Shown: positions 26,125 to 31,782 of the stretch, one piece after another
Layout: every line of letters begins with the position of its first letter
Numbering within the stretch: the first letter of the stretch is position 1
Source: Bacilli bacterium
GTDB lineage: Bacteria > Bacillota_I > Bacilli_A > RF39 > UBA660
DNA: 31,782 bases
Assembly: GCA_024698845.1 (NCBI GenBank)
Contig: JAILQR010000093.1
Span: 1-31,782 of the forward strand
Direction: 5' to 3'
Notes under the pieces: generated by a model
Database searches by the model: none
What the model saw: only the letters and a program-made list of their open reading frames with translations
Told to the model about the DNA's origin: nothing
Translations under genes and position numbers: made by a program

Positions 26125-26162
26125 AAAAAGAGCTAGTTTAAAACATATTATTAGCTCTTTTT
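26125..26162 (-). terminator. Terminator of rnr-smpB
   Basis: 11-bp stem AAAAAGAGCTA/TAGCTCTTTTT with a 16-base loop that contains the smpB stop codon. Confidence 0.85.
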
Positions 26163-26563
26163 AAATCTCTTTCTTTAATTGTTTCTCTCTTGTCGTAAAG
26201 TTTTTTACCCTTACAAACACCAACTAAAACTTTAACATAACTACCCTTAAAGTACATCTTAAGAGGTATTAATGTTAAACCTTCTAGTTTTATTTTTTCT
26301 TCTAATTTTTTTATTTCTTTTTTGTGTAAAAGAAGTTTTCTACTTCTTCTCTCGTCATGATTAAACTGATTACCTTCTTCATACTTAGCAATGTATGCAT
26401 TTGTTAATACTGCTTCGCCTTTTTTTATGTGGACAAAACTATCTTTTAAATCAACTGAGCCTTTTCTAACTGACTTAATTTCTGTCCCAACTAAAGCAAT
26501 ACCAGCTTCAAGTTCTTCTAAAACAAAGTAATCAAATCTAGCTTTCTTGTTTATTATTTCCAT
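26138..26563 (-). CDS. smpB: SsrA-binding protein SmpB
   Basis: 141 residues from the ATG at 26563 (MEIINKKARFDY), usual for the family. SmpB binds tmRNA and brings it to stalled ribosomes for trans-translation. Family motifs: GIALVGTEIKSVRKGSVDLKD in two blocks (EAGIALVGTEIKSVR, GSVDLKDSFV), KLLLHKKEI, LTLIPLKMYF, VCKGKKLYDKRE and the basic tail. Six extra upstream codons in frame are not conserved. The start lies inside the last codons of rnr (26-base overlap), with only a weak GTGAT ribosome site, so translation is probably coupled to rnr. No tmRNA gene was found next to it. Confidence 0.96.
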   Translation of the reverse strand: MEIINKKARFDYFVLEELEAGIALVGTEIKSVRKGSVDLKDSFVHIKKGEAVLTNAYIAKYEEGNQFNHDERRSRKLLLHKKEIKKLEEKIKLEGLTLIPLKMYFKGSYVKVLVGVCKGKKLYDKRETIKERDLKRANNMF

Positions 26564-28658
26564 TACTATCACAAAGTTCAAAATCTATCATAGAAGCTTC
26601 TTTAGAAGCAGCTATGACTTTAACGTGAACTTCATCTCCTATTCTATAGATTTTCTTAGTATCTTTACCAACAAGAGATAAAAGATCAGGTACATAATTA
26701 TACATATCGTCTTTTAAATTTCTAACATGAACTAAACCTTCAATTAAATTAGGAAGTTCAACAAAGAAACCAAATGATGTTACACTAGTGATAATACCAT
26801 CATATTCTTCACCAATATGTCTTTCCATATATTCCGCCATCTTCATATCATCAACATCACGTTCTGCATTAATTGCAGCTTGTTCTCTTTCACTTGAATG
26901 TTCAGCAATTTGAACTAAGGCAGAATTGTAATAATTTATAGTATTCATAGACATATCATTATTAAATAAATATGTTCTTAATAATCTATGAACAGTAAGG
27001 TCTGGAAAACGCCTAATTGGACTTGTGAAGTGAGTATAGTTCTCACTAGCTAGACCAAAGTGCCCTATATTATCTTTTGTATATACAGCCTTTTTCATAC
27101 TTCTTAAAAGCATGCTTGATAAAATTTTAAATTCTTTCTTTTCATGTAATTCATTAAGAAGTTTTTGCATTGTAAGTGGAGTAAGTGAATTAACCTTAGT
27201 TTCCAGTTTATAACCTAGTTGCTTAACTAGCTTTAAGAAATCTTCAATTTTTTCTTCACTAGGAATATCATGAACACGGTAAATAAATGGAAGATCCATG
27301 TTGCTTATATATTCAGCAACCGTTTCATTAGCTATAATCATGAAGTTTTCAATTAATTTTTCTCCATCTCCACGTTCAACTTTAATAATATCAATTGCAA
27401 CTCCATCATCATCTTGAATAATTTTGGGTTCATCAAGATCAAAATCTATATATCCTTTTTTTACTTGATTTTTACGAAGAAGTTTTGCAAGTTCATTCAT
27501 TTTTAATAAGGTTTCCTTACATTCTTCATAACCATCAGGTACTTCATTATCCATTAGTATTTTATTAACATCTTTATAAGTCATTTTCTTGCGACTCTTG
27601 ATATAACTTGGATAAATTTCAGACACTATAACATTACCATTTTTATTAATAACCATATCACATGTGATTGATAACCTTATAACACCTTCGTTAAGTGAAC
27701 AAATACCATTAGATAATTTATGAGGTAACATTGGAATAACTGTATCTGCTAAGTATGATGAGGTACCTCTTTCAAATGCAGCATCACCAAGTGCAGTATT
27801 ATCTTTAACATAATAACTAACATCAGCTATATGTACACCCAAGCGATAGTTATCATCTTCCATTTCTAAACTTATAGCATCGTCGATATCTTTTGTATCA
27901 GCACCATCTATAGTAAAGATCATTTTATTAGTTAAATCACGTCTATTATATAAATCTTTATCTAAAACTTTAGTTGGTATATTTTCGAGTTCTTTTTCAA
28001 CATCTTTTCCGAAGTCATCATATATACCATACTTATATGCTATGCACTTAATATCCATTTTAGGATCATTTTTGTGACCTAAAACTTTAATTACAGCTCC
28101 TGCGTAAGTATTAACAGCAAGCGTTTTACCAATAGATACTAGAACCTTACTTCCTTCAACACAGTTTTTAAGTGTAGATTGTTCTAGTTTTATTTTAATA
28201 CCCAAGTTATCTTCTTCTGGTTTAAAGTACATTTTTCCTCTTTTATCTAGTACTATTTCACCAACAATATTCTTTAAATCTCTTTTAAGAATTTCAATAA
28301 CTCTTCCTTCTGGCTTTAACCCTTTTTTAGTTATTTCACACGTTACTAAATCATTATTAATTGCACCATTTAAATTATCTGCAGAAATATATAAATCATC
28401 TTCTTTAGGAATAAGTACAAATCCAAAACCTTTTCGATTAACTTGTAATTTTCCACAGTATACTCCTGGGCAGTTATCAAATAAAATGTATTTTCCCTTA
28501 TTAGTTCTAAATATTTCACCATTTTTTTGCATTTCATCAAGTAACGCAGTAATTTCGTTTAATTCATCTATTGTATGAAGTGCAAGCAAATTATAAATAT
28601 CTATAACTTCTAAAGCTTTCTTTTCTTTTTGTAAATAAGTTAATATTTTTTCTTTCAT
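26538..28658 (-). CDS. rnr: Ribonuclease R
   Basis: A 706-residue 3'-5' exoribonuclease of the RNB (RNase II/R) family. Parts in order: winged-helix start (about 1-65), cold-shock RNA-binding domain with RKGFGFVLIP, a second OB fold, the RNB catalytic domain with the Asp cluster of TKDIDDAISLE and later HFTSPIRRFPDL, and a C-terminal S1 domain (YDGIITSVTSFGFFVELPN). It degrades structured RNA, including non-stop mRNA released by SmpB/tmRNA, which fits its coupling to smpB. ATG 28658 follows AGGAG by seven bases; the longer frame from 28694 lies inside the upstream prepilin gene. The gene ends with TAG. Confidence 0.96.
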   Translation of the reverse strand: MKEKILTYLQKEKKALEVIDIYNLLALHTIDELNEITALLDEMQKNGEIFRTNKGKYILFDNCPGVYCGKLQVNRKGFGFVLIPKEDDLYISADNLNGAINNDLVTCEITKKGLKPEGRVIEILKRDLKNIVGEIVLDKRGKMYFKPEEDNLGIKIKLEQSTLKNCVEGSKVLVSIGKTLAVNTYAGAVIKVLGHKNDPKMDIKCIAYKYGIYDDFGKDVEKELENIPTKVLDKDLYNRRDLTNKMIFTIDGADTKDIDDAISLEMEDDNYRLGVHIADVSYYVKDNTALGDAAFERGTSSYLADTVIPMLPHKLSNGICSLNEGVIRLSITCDMVINKNGNVIVSEIYPSYIKSRKKMTYKDVNKILMDNEVPDGYEECKETLLKMNELAKLLRKNQVKKGYIDFDLDEPKIIQDDDGVAIDIIKVERGDGEKLIENFMIIANETVAEYISNMDLPFIYRVHDIPSEEKIEDFLKLVKQLGYKLETKVNSLTPLTMQKLLNELHEKKEFKILSSMLLRSMKKAVYTKDNIGHFGLASENYTHFTSPIRRFPDLTVHRLLRTYLFNNDMSMNTINYYNSALVQIAEHSSEREQAAINAERDVDDMKMAEYMERHIGEEYDGIITSVTSFGFFVELPNLIEGLVHVRNLKDDMYNYVPDLLSLVGKDTKKIYRIGDEVHVKVIAASKEASMIDFELCDSNGNNKQES

Positions 28659-28659
28659 A

Positions 28660-29028
28660 TTAAACTCCTGATAATGTGCAAGTTTTCTTACCATTCGAAT
28701 CCCAACTTACACTTATTTGAAGTGATGGATTAATTGGTTGGTTAGTTTTAGGATTAATTAAATCATCAGATATCATACCATCTTTAATTAAATCATCAAC
28801 AGAAACCGTACAATTTGGATAACAATTACTTTTCTTTACTTTATTAACAGTTAAATCAATAAACACACAGGCAGCATCTTGAACTTTAGTTTTAAATTCA
28901 GTTATTTTACTTTGTTCCCTTTTTTCTTTCATATGATTTAAATTAACAGTAACTATTGTTGCTATTAAAATCATAAGACCTATTGATGCTATTAACTCTA
29001 TTAAAGTAAACCCTTTGTTATTTTTCAT
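28660..29028 (-). CDS. Type IV prepilin-like protein (pseudopilin, ComGC/PulG style)
   Basis: 122 residues beginning KNNKGFTLIELIASIGLM: a class III prepilin signal with Gly6/Phe7 as the expected peptidase site and Glu at position +5 of the mature protein, then a helix that is half membrane-embedded. The globular part carries four cysteines (ACVF, SNCYPNC, KTCTLSGV), enough for two disulfides, and the NPKTNQPINP loop common in such proteins. The stop is one base before the rnr start (TAATATG), so the two are translated together. No secretion ATPase, prepilin peptidase or other pilins lie in the window, so which machine it serves is unknown. Only a TATAAT -10 (29050-29055) can be seen upstream. 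Confidence 0.88.
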   Translation of the reverse strand: MKNNKGFTLIELIASIGLMILIATIVTVNLNHMKEKREQSKITEFKTKVQDAACVFIDLTVNKVKKSNCYPNCTVSVDDLIKDGMISDDLINPKTNQPINPSLQISVSWDSNGKKTCTLSGV

Positions 29029-29049
29029 TACACTTCACATCCTAACATT

Positions 29050-29055
29050 ATTATA
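29050..29055 (-). promoter_or_regulatory. Likely -10 box of the prepilin-rnr-smpB operon
   Basis: TATAAT on the minus strand, 22 bases before the prepilin start and after the secG terminator. A -35 match at 17 bases is weak (TTTTTA). Confidence 0.5.
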
Positions 29056-29076
29056 ACTCAATTCATGAGAAATAAA

Positions 29077-29108
29077 AAAAGATAAAGTGTTTAATTGCCT
29101 TATCTTTT
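29077..29108 (-). terminator. Terminator of secG
   Basis: 9-bp stem AAAAGATAA/TTATCTTTT with a 14-base loop and T run on the minus strand, overlapping the secG stop codon. Confidence 0.8.
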
Positions 29109-29325
29109 ACATTAAAAATAATACTAATGATATAACGAAGAATACAAGTCCTAGAGCTAATGTAAGTCTACTTACAAAAAGTTCTACTCCTCTTTCCTTC
29201 ATATTTTGGAAAAGTGTTTCATTTCCACCTGTTATAATTTGTCCTGCATCACTTGCTTTATTACTTTGAAGAAGTACGATAGCAATAATTAATACAGAAA
29301 CAACTAATAATATTGTTTCTAACAT
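29107..29325 (-). CDS. secG: Preprotein translocase subunit SecG
   Basis: 72 residues with two transmembrane helices (about 2-20 and 50-71) joined by the conserved cytoplasmic loop LLQSNKASDAGQIITGG and the RGVELFVSRLTLALG stretch before helix 2. SecG is the third subunit of the SecYEG channel and aids SecA-driven export, the route the giant surface proteins would use. The position between eno and rnr is the standard one in Bacillota. It has its own promoter at 29351-29379 and an AGGACGTGAG ribosome site. Confidence 0.95.
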   Translation of the reverse strand: MLETILLVVSVLIIAIVLLQSNKASDAGQIITGGNETLFQNMKERGVELFVSRLTLALGLVFFVISLVLFLM

Positions 29326-29350
29326 AAAATCTCACGTCCTGTCAGTAAAT

Positions 29351-29379
29351 AATGTACCATATATACGGGTTTTATGCAA
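29351..29379 (-). promoter_or_regulatory. Promoter of secG
   Basis: TTGCAT (rc of 29374-29379), 17 bases, TACATT (rc of 29351-29356) on the minus strand, right after the enolase terminator. Confidence 0.6.
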
Positions 29380-29382
29380 CAA

Positions 29383-29407
29383 AAAAGCTACTTTCTAAGT
29401 AGCTTTT
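29383..29407 (-). terminator. Terminator of eno
   Basis: 11-bp stem AAAAGCTACTT/AAGTAGCTTTT with a 3-base loop and a T run on the minus strand; it contains the TAG stop of eno. Confidence 0.9.
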
Positions 29408-30614
29408 CCTCTATTCTAAGCAATTGATTATATTTTGCAATTCTCTCTCCACGGCTAAGTGAACCCGTTTTAATATATGGTATAGAAAGACCTACTGCAA
29501 AATCAGAAATAAATGTATCTTCTGTTTCTCCACTTCTATGTGAAATAATTGGTACATATTTATTCTTTTTAGCTAATATTAAAGTTTCAATTGTTTCACT
29601 TACAGTACCAATTTGATTAGCTTTTATAATAATTGCATTACCAGCACCCATATCTATACCTTTTTGTAAACATCTTGAGTTAGTAACAAAATAATCATCA
29701 CCAACAAGCATTATTTTATTACCTAATAATTTAGTAATAAGTTGAAAACTTTCAAAATCATTTTCATCAAATGGATCTTCAATACTAATAATTGGATATT
29801 TATCAACAATATATGAATAGAATTTTAATAAATCTCGTGCTGATAAAACTCTATTATCTATTCTATATGTATTTGTATTTTCGTTATATATTTCTGATGC
29901 AGCAACATCAAGAGCGATAAATACATCTTTACCAGGTACATAACCAGACTCATTTATAGCTTTAACAATATAAACTAAAGCGTCTTCTGTTGATCTAAGT
30001 GACGGAGCAAAACCTCCTTCATCACCAACAGCAACATGATAACCATCCTTTTTTAATATATCTTTTAAAGTATGAAACACCTCTGATCCAACTCTTAATC
30101 TTTCTTTAAAAGTTGGTACTACTGGAACAATCATAAATTCTTGAATTGCTAATCCAGAATCGGCATGTGCTCCACCATTTATAACATTCATCATAGGTAT
30201 AGGAAGAGATACTTTACTTGTAGATAAGTACTCCCATAATTCTTTACCTTCTAAATCACAAGCTGCTTTAAGTGTTGCAAGTGAAACAGCTAATGTTGCA
30301 TTAGCTCCAAGAGTACTTTTATTTGTTGTACCATCAATTTTTTGCATAATTCTATCAATAACAACTACATCAGCTTTTTTACCAATTATGGCAGGTTTAA
30401 TAATGTTATTAACATTGTTAACAGCTCTTCTGACGCCTTTACCATGATATCTTTCATCTTTATCACGAAGTTCAAGAGCCTCTCTTGAACCAGCAGATGC
30501 ACCTGAAGGTACAGATGCTCTATAAGTTTTGTTATTATCTAGTATTAAATCTACTTCAACAGTAGGATTTCCACGACTATCAAGGATTTCTCTAGCTATT
30601 AAATCTTTAATCAC
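29388..30614 (-). CDS. eno: Enolase
   Basis: 408 residues from GTG 30614 (MIKDLIAREILDSRGNPTVE). It converts 2-phosphoglycerate to phosphoenolpyruvate in glycolysis. Conserved motifs present: ARE-LDSRGNPTVE, SGASAGSREALELRD, HADSGLAIQEFMIVP, VAVGDEGGFAP, the metal-binding LDVAASE and SIEDPF, LVGDD, the catalytic lysine loop IIIKANQIGT and SHRSGETEDTFISDFAVGL. The C-terminus stops soon after YNQLLRIEE, about 20 residues shorter than typical enolases. The frame is open up to 30668, but a promoter (TTGTTT-17-TATACT) fills that extension, so translation begins downstream of it; GTG 30614 lies nine bases after AAGGGTG, with TTG 30623 as an alternative. Confidence 0.96.
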   Translation of the reverse strand: MIKDLIAREILDSRGNPTVEVDLILDNNKTYRASVPSGASAGSREALELRDKDERYHGKGVRRAVNNVNNIIKPAIIGKKADVVVIDRIMQKIDGTTNKSTLGANATLAVSLATLKAACDLEGKELWEYLSTSKVSLPIPMMNVINGGAHADSGLAIQEFMIVPVVPTFKERLRVGSEVFHTLKDILKKDGYHVAVGDEGGFAPSLRSTEDALVYIVKAINESGYVPGKDVFIALDVAASEIYNENTNTYRIDNRVLSARDLLKFYSYIVDKYPIISIEDPFDENDFESFQLITKLLGNKIMLVGDDYFVTNSRCLQKGIDMGAGNAIIIKANQIGTVSETIETLILAKKNKYVPIISHRSGETEDTFISDFAVGLSIPYIKTGSLSRGERIAKYNQLLRIEEKLLRK

Positions 30615-30639
30615 TTCTATCAACACCCTTCTTAATATT

Positions 30640-30668
30640 AGTATAGACAATCTAAGATTTTTAAACAA
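30640..30668 (-). promoter_or_regulatory. Promoter of eno
   Basis: TTGTTT (rc of 30663-30668), 17 bases, TATACT (rc of 30640-30645). With transcription starting near 30633 the leader is only about 20 bases. Confidence 0.7.
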
Positions 30669-30674
30669 TAAAAA

Positions 30675-30695
30675 AAGTAACGTTTTACGTTACTT
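30675..30695 (-). terminator. Terminator of the DUF308 gene
   Basis: 9-bp stem AAGTAACGT/ACGTTACTT with a 3-base loop and a run of T on the minus strand. Confidence 0.9.
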
Positions 30696-30700
30696 CTTTA

Positions 30701-31276
30701 CTACTTATTTTTCTTAATTATTTCGTCTTCATGGTTATTTAATAAAACAGTATTAGCAAGTTGAATAACACCATAGAAAATTGTAAATAATCCACAAAGT
30801 TCATTATAAGTCATATTTCCAAAAGGATTAATAATTAGTAGTATTCCTAAAATATAAATTAAGATAGCAGTTACTAATGTTAATAAAGCTGCATTATTTT
30901 TCATCTTAAATAATTTAGTAGATACAACTAATTTTTGAGTTCCACACACTAACATGAACAATCCATAATAGAATGTAAGATTTGATACTATATTACCAGG
31001 ATTAATAATCATTAAAAGCCCACATAAAGCTGCTAGAACTCCAAATATTAAGTCGTATTTAGATAAGTATAATTTCTTTTCTTTCCCACTCATCCACGCA
31101 AATACGCCACCAGTTATAATAAATGTAATTCCTAAAGCACTAACAATTGTTGATAGTTTAATATAAGATTTAGCATATAAAACAAATCCTATTGTTATAA
31201 ACGCAACATAAAGCACAACCCTTGTTAAATTATTAAATTTGTAATCACTAATATCACTATTTGAAAGCTTTGTCAT
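30701..31276 (-). CDS. DUF308 / HdeD-like multi-pass membrane protein
   Basis: 191 residues with six predicted transmembrane helices in three hairpins (about 19-36, 42-62, 74-92, 96-116, 129-149, 157-177). The repeated pattern of a glycine-rich pair ending in LLMIINPGN and later LLIINPFGN, each followed by an aromatic helix (FYYGLFMLVCG, FTIFYGVIQLA), is that of the DUF308/HdeD family. In enterobacteria HdeD is linked to acid resistance; here the role is unknown. A GGAGGAT ribosome site precedes the ATG, and the gene has its own promoter and terminator. Confidence 0.85.
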   Translation of the reverse strand: MTKLSNSDISDYKFNNLTRVVLYVAFITIGFVLYAKSYIKLSTIVSALGITFIITGGVFAWMSGKEKKLYLSKYDLIFGVLAALCGLLMIINPGNIVSNLTFYYGLFMLVCGTQKLVVSTKLFKMKNNAALLTLVTAILIYILGILLIINPFGNMTYNELCGLFTIFYGVIQLANTVLLNNHEDEIIKKNK

Positions 31277-31297
31277 ATCATCTATCCTCCTACAATA

Positions 31298-31325
31298 ATT
31301 ATACTAAAAGTTGTAAATAAGTCAA
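31298..31325 (-). promoter_or_regulatory. Promoter of the DUF308 gene
   Basis: TTGACT (rc of 31320-31325), 16 bases, TATAAT (rc of 31298-31303) on the minus strand; divergent from the promoter at 31335-31363. Confidence 0.75.
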
Positions 31326-31334
31326 TTAAGATAT

Positions 31335-31363
31335 TTGAATTTTTAAAACATCAATGGTATAAT
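31335..31363 (+). promoter_or_regulatory. Promoter of the FemABX-like gene
   Basis: TTGAAT (31335-31340), 17 bases, TATAAT (31358-31363). The -35 boxes of the two divergent promoters are only about ten bases apart, so they may compete. Confidence 0.75.
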
Positions 31364-31391
31364 AATTAACTATTTAAAGGGAGGTGGTTGT

Positions 31392-31782
31392 ATGATAAAA
31401 GAAATTACTGCAATTGAGTTTGACGAGTACGCCAAAAATCATGTTCTTTCTAATTTTCATCAATCATCTAACTATGCGTCTTTGATGGCAAAAAGTGGTT
31501 ATGAAAGATTATATCTTGCACTAAAAGATGATAATAACCATATTATTGGTGCCACATTATTATTAACAAAAAAAATTAAACATATATTCAAATATGGTTA
31601 TGCTCCACAAGGATTTTTAATTGATTATAAAAACGATAAAGAAGTTAGAAGTTTTACAAACGCTATGAAACAGTATGCTAAAGACAATAAAATTATCTTT
31701 ATCAAAATTAATCCAGAAATTGCAACATATATATATGATCGTAATTTAAAGAAAAAGAAATTGTCAAACTATTCAATAATTA
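31392..31782 (+). CDS. FemABX-like peptidyl/aminoacyl transferase, N-terminal part (runs off the window)
   Basis: The first 130 codons are visible, behind a strong GGGAGGTGG ribosome site. The text has the start of the FemABX fold: TAIEFDEYAKNH, HQSSNYASLMAKSGYER (compare the QxxxW/Y-A-xxKxxxG motif of FemX/MurM), a strand IIGATLLLTKKI, KYGYAPQGFLIDY (the PRGP-like motif of the family, here APQG) and YAKDNKIIFIKINPE. FemABX enzymes add amino acids from aminoacyl-tRNA to the peptide of lipid II. If correct, it implies that this organism has peptidoglycan with a cross-bridge. The C-terminal half is outside the window. Confidence 0.8.
   Translation, partial: MIKEITAIEFDEYAKNHVLSNFHQSSNYASLMAKSGYERLYLALKDDNNHIIGATLLLTKKIKHIFKYGYAPQGFLIDYKNDKEVRSFTNAMKQYAKDNKIIFIKINPEIATYIYDRNLKKKKLSNYSII

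Noticed and set aside
30615..30668. N-terminal extension of enolase
   Set aside because: The extension is filled by a TTGTTT-17-TATACT promoter and has no counterpart in known enolases.
559..31782. CRISPR array, tRNA, tmRNA or riboswitch
   Set aside because: No regularly spaced repeats, cloverleaf sequences, tmRNA ends or known riboswitch cores were seen; the gaps between genes are short and hold only promoters and terminators.

Overview
The window is AT-rich, low-GC DNA from a Gram-positive-type bacterium (Bacillota, class Bacilli or a related reduced-genome gut lineage; RF39-like is my guess from the style of the 16S start and the gene content, not a database result). It holds the 5' end of a 16S rRNA gene, the eno-secG-rnr-smpB block, cdaA-cdaR, a YgaC/Ntdp-type DUF402 protein, a DUF3048 (YerB-type) protein and a FemABX-like gene. 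TTGACA/TATAAT-type promoters, GGAGG-type ribosome binding sites and short U-tailed terminators are frequent. All eighteen complete genes end in TAA or TAG; none ends in TGA, and Trp is encoded by TGG.

Layout from left to right: 16S rRNA start (minus strand) and its promoter; a DUF402 protein; a secreted S41 (CtpA/B-type) peptidase; a one-pass membrane protein of unknown function; the 3' part of a lipoprotein gene; then an 18.16-kb inserted element (about 3707-21870) with a large serine recombinase, a possible 36-codon ORF in front of it, and two giant tandem surface proteins (2709 and 2653 aa); then the 5' part of the same lipoprotein gene. Beyond it come a DUF378 protein (plus strand), cdaR and cdaA, a small membrane protein, DUF3048, smpB, rnr, a lone prepilin-like gene, secG, eno, a DUF308/HdeD-like membrane protein and, divergently at the right edge, the start of a FemABX-like gene.

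The main result is that the giant-protein locus is a discrete site-specific element. Its ends can be placed to the base pair. Joining the flanks across a shared GT dinucleotide restores an uninterrupted 338-codon LolA-fold-like lipoprotein. Joining the element's own ends gives a near-perfect palindrome (19-bp arms, one mismatch, around GT), which is how the attP of a large serine integrase looks. The element holds little besides the recombinase and the two huge paralogous adhesin-like proteins. These have SpaA/Cna-B-like domains, a repeated beta-rich region, an InlB-like repeat, 5-6 MucBP-type repeats and an NPITLD-transmembrane-RKRRK tail. It therefore looks like a surface-protein cassette that moves or switches by serine recombination. 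The recombinase stop codon is completed by the host half-site, so the circular form would encode a version 35 residues longer.

Several start codons were moved downstream of the longest reading frame because a promoter or ribosome binding site lies inside the extension (DUF402, eno, rnr, smpB, cdaA, cdaR and others).
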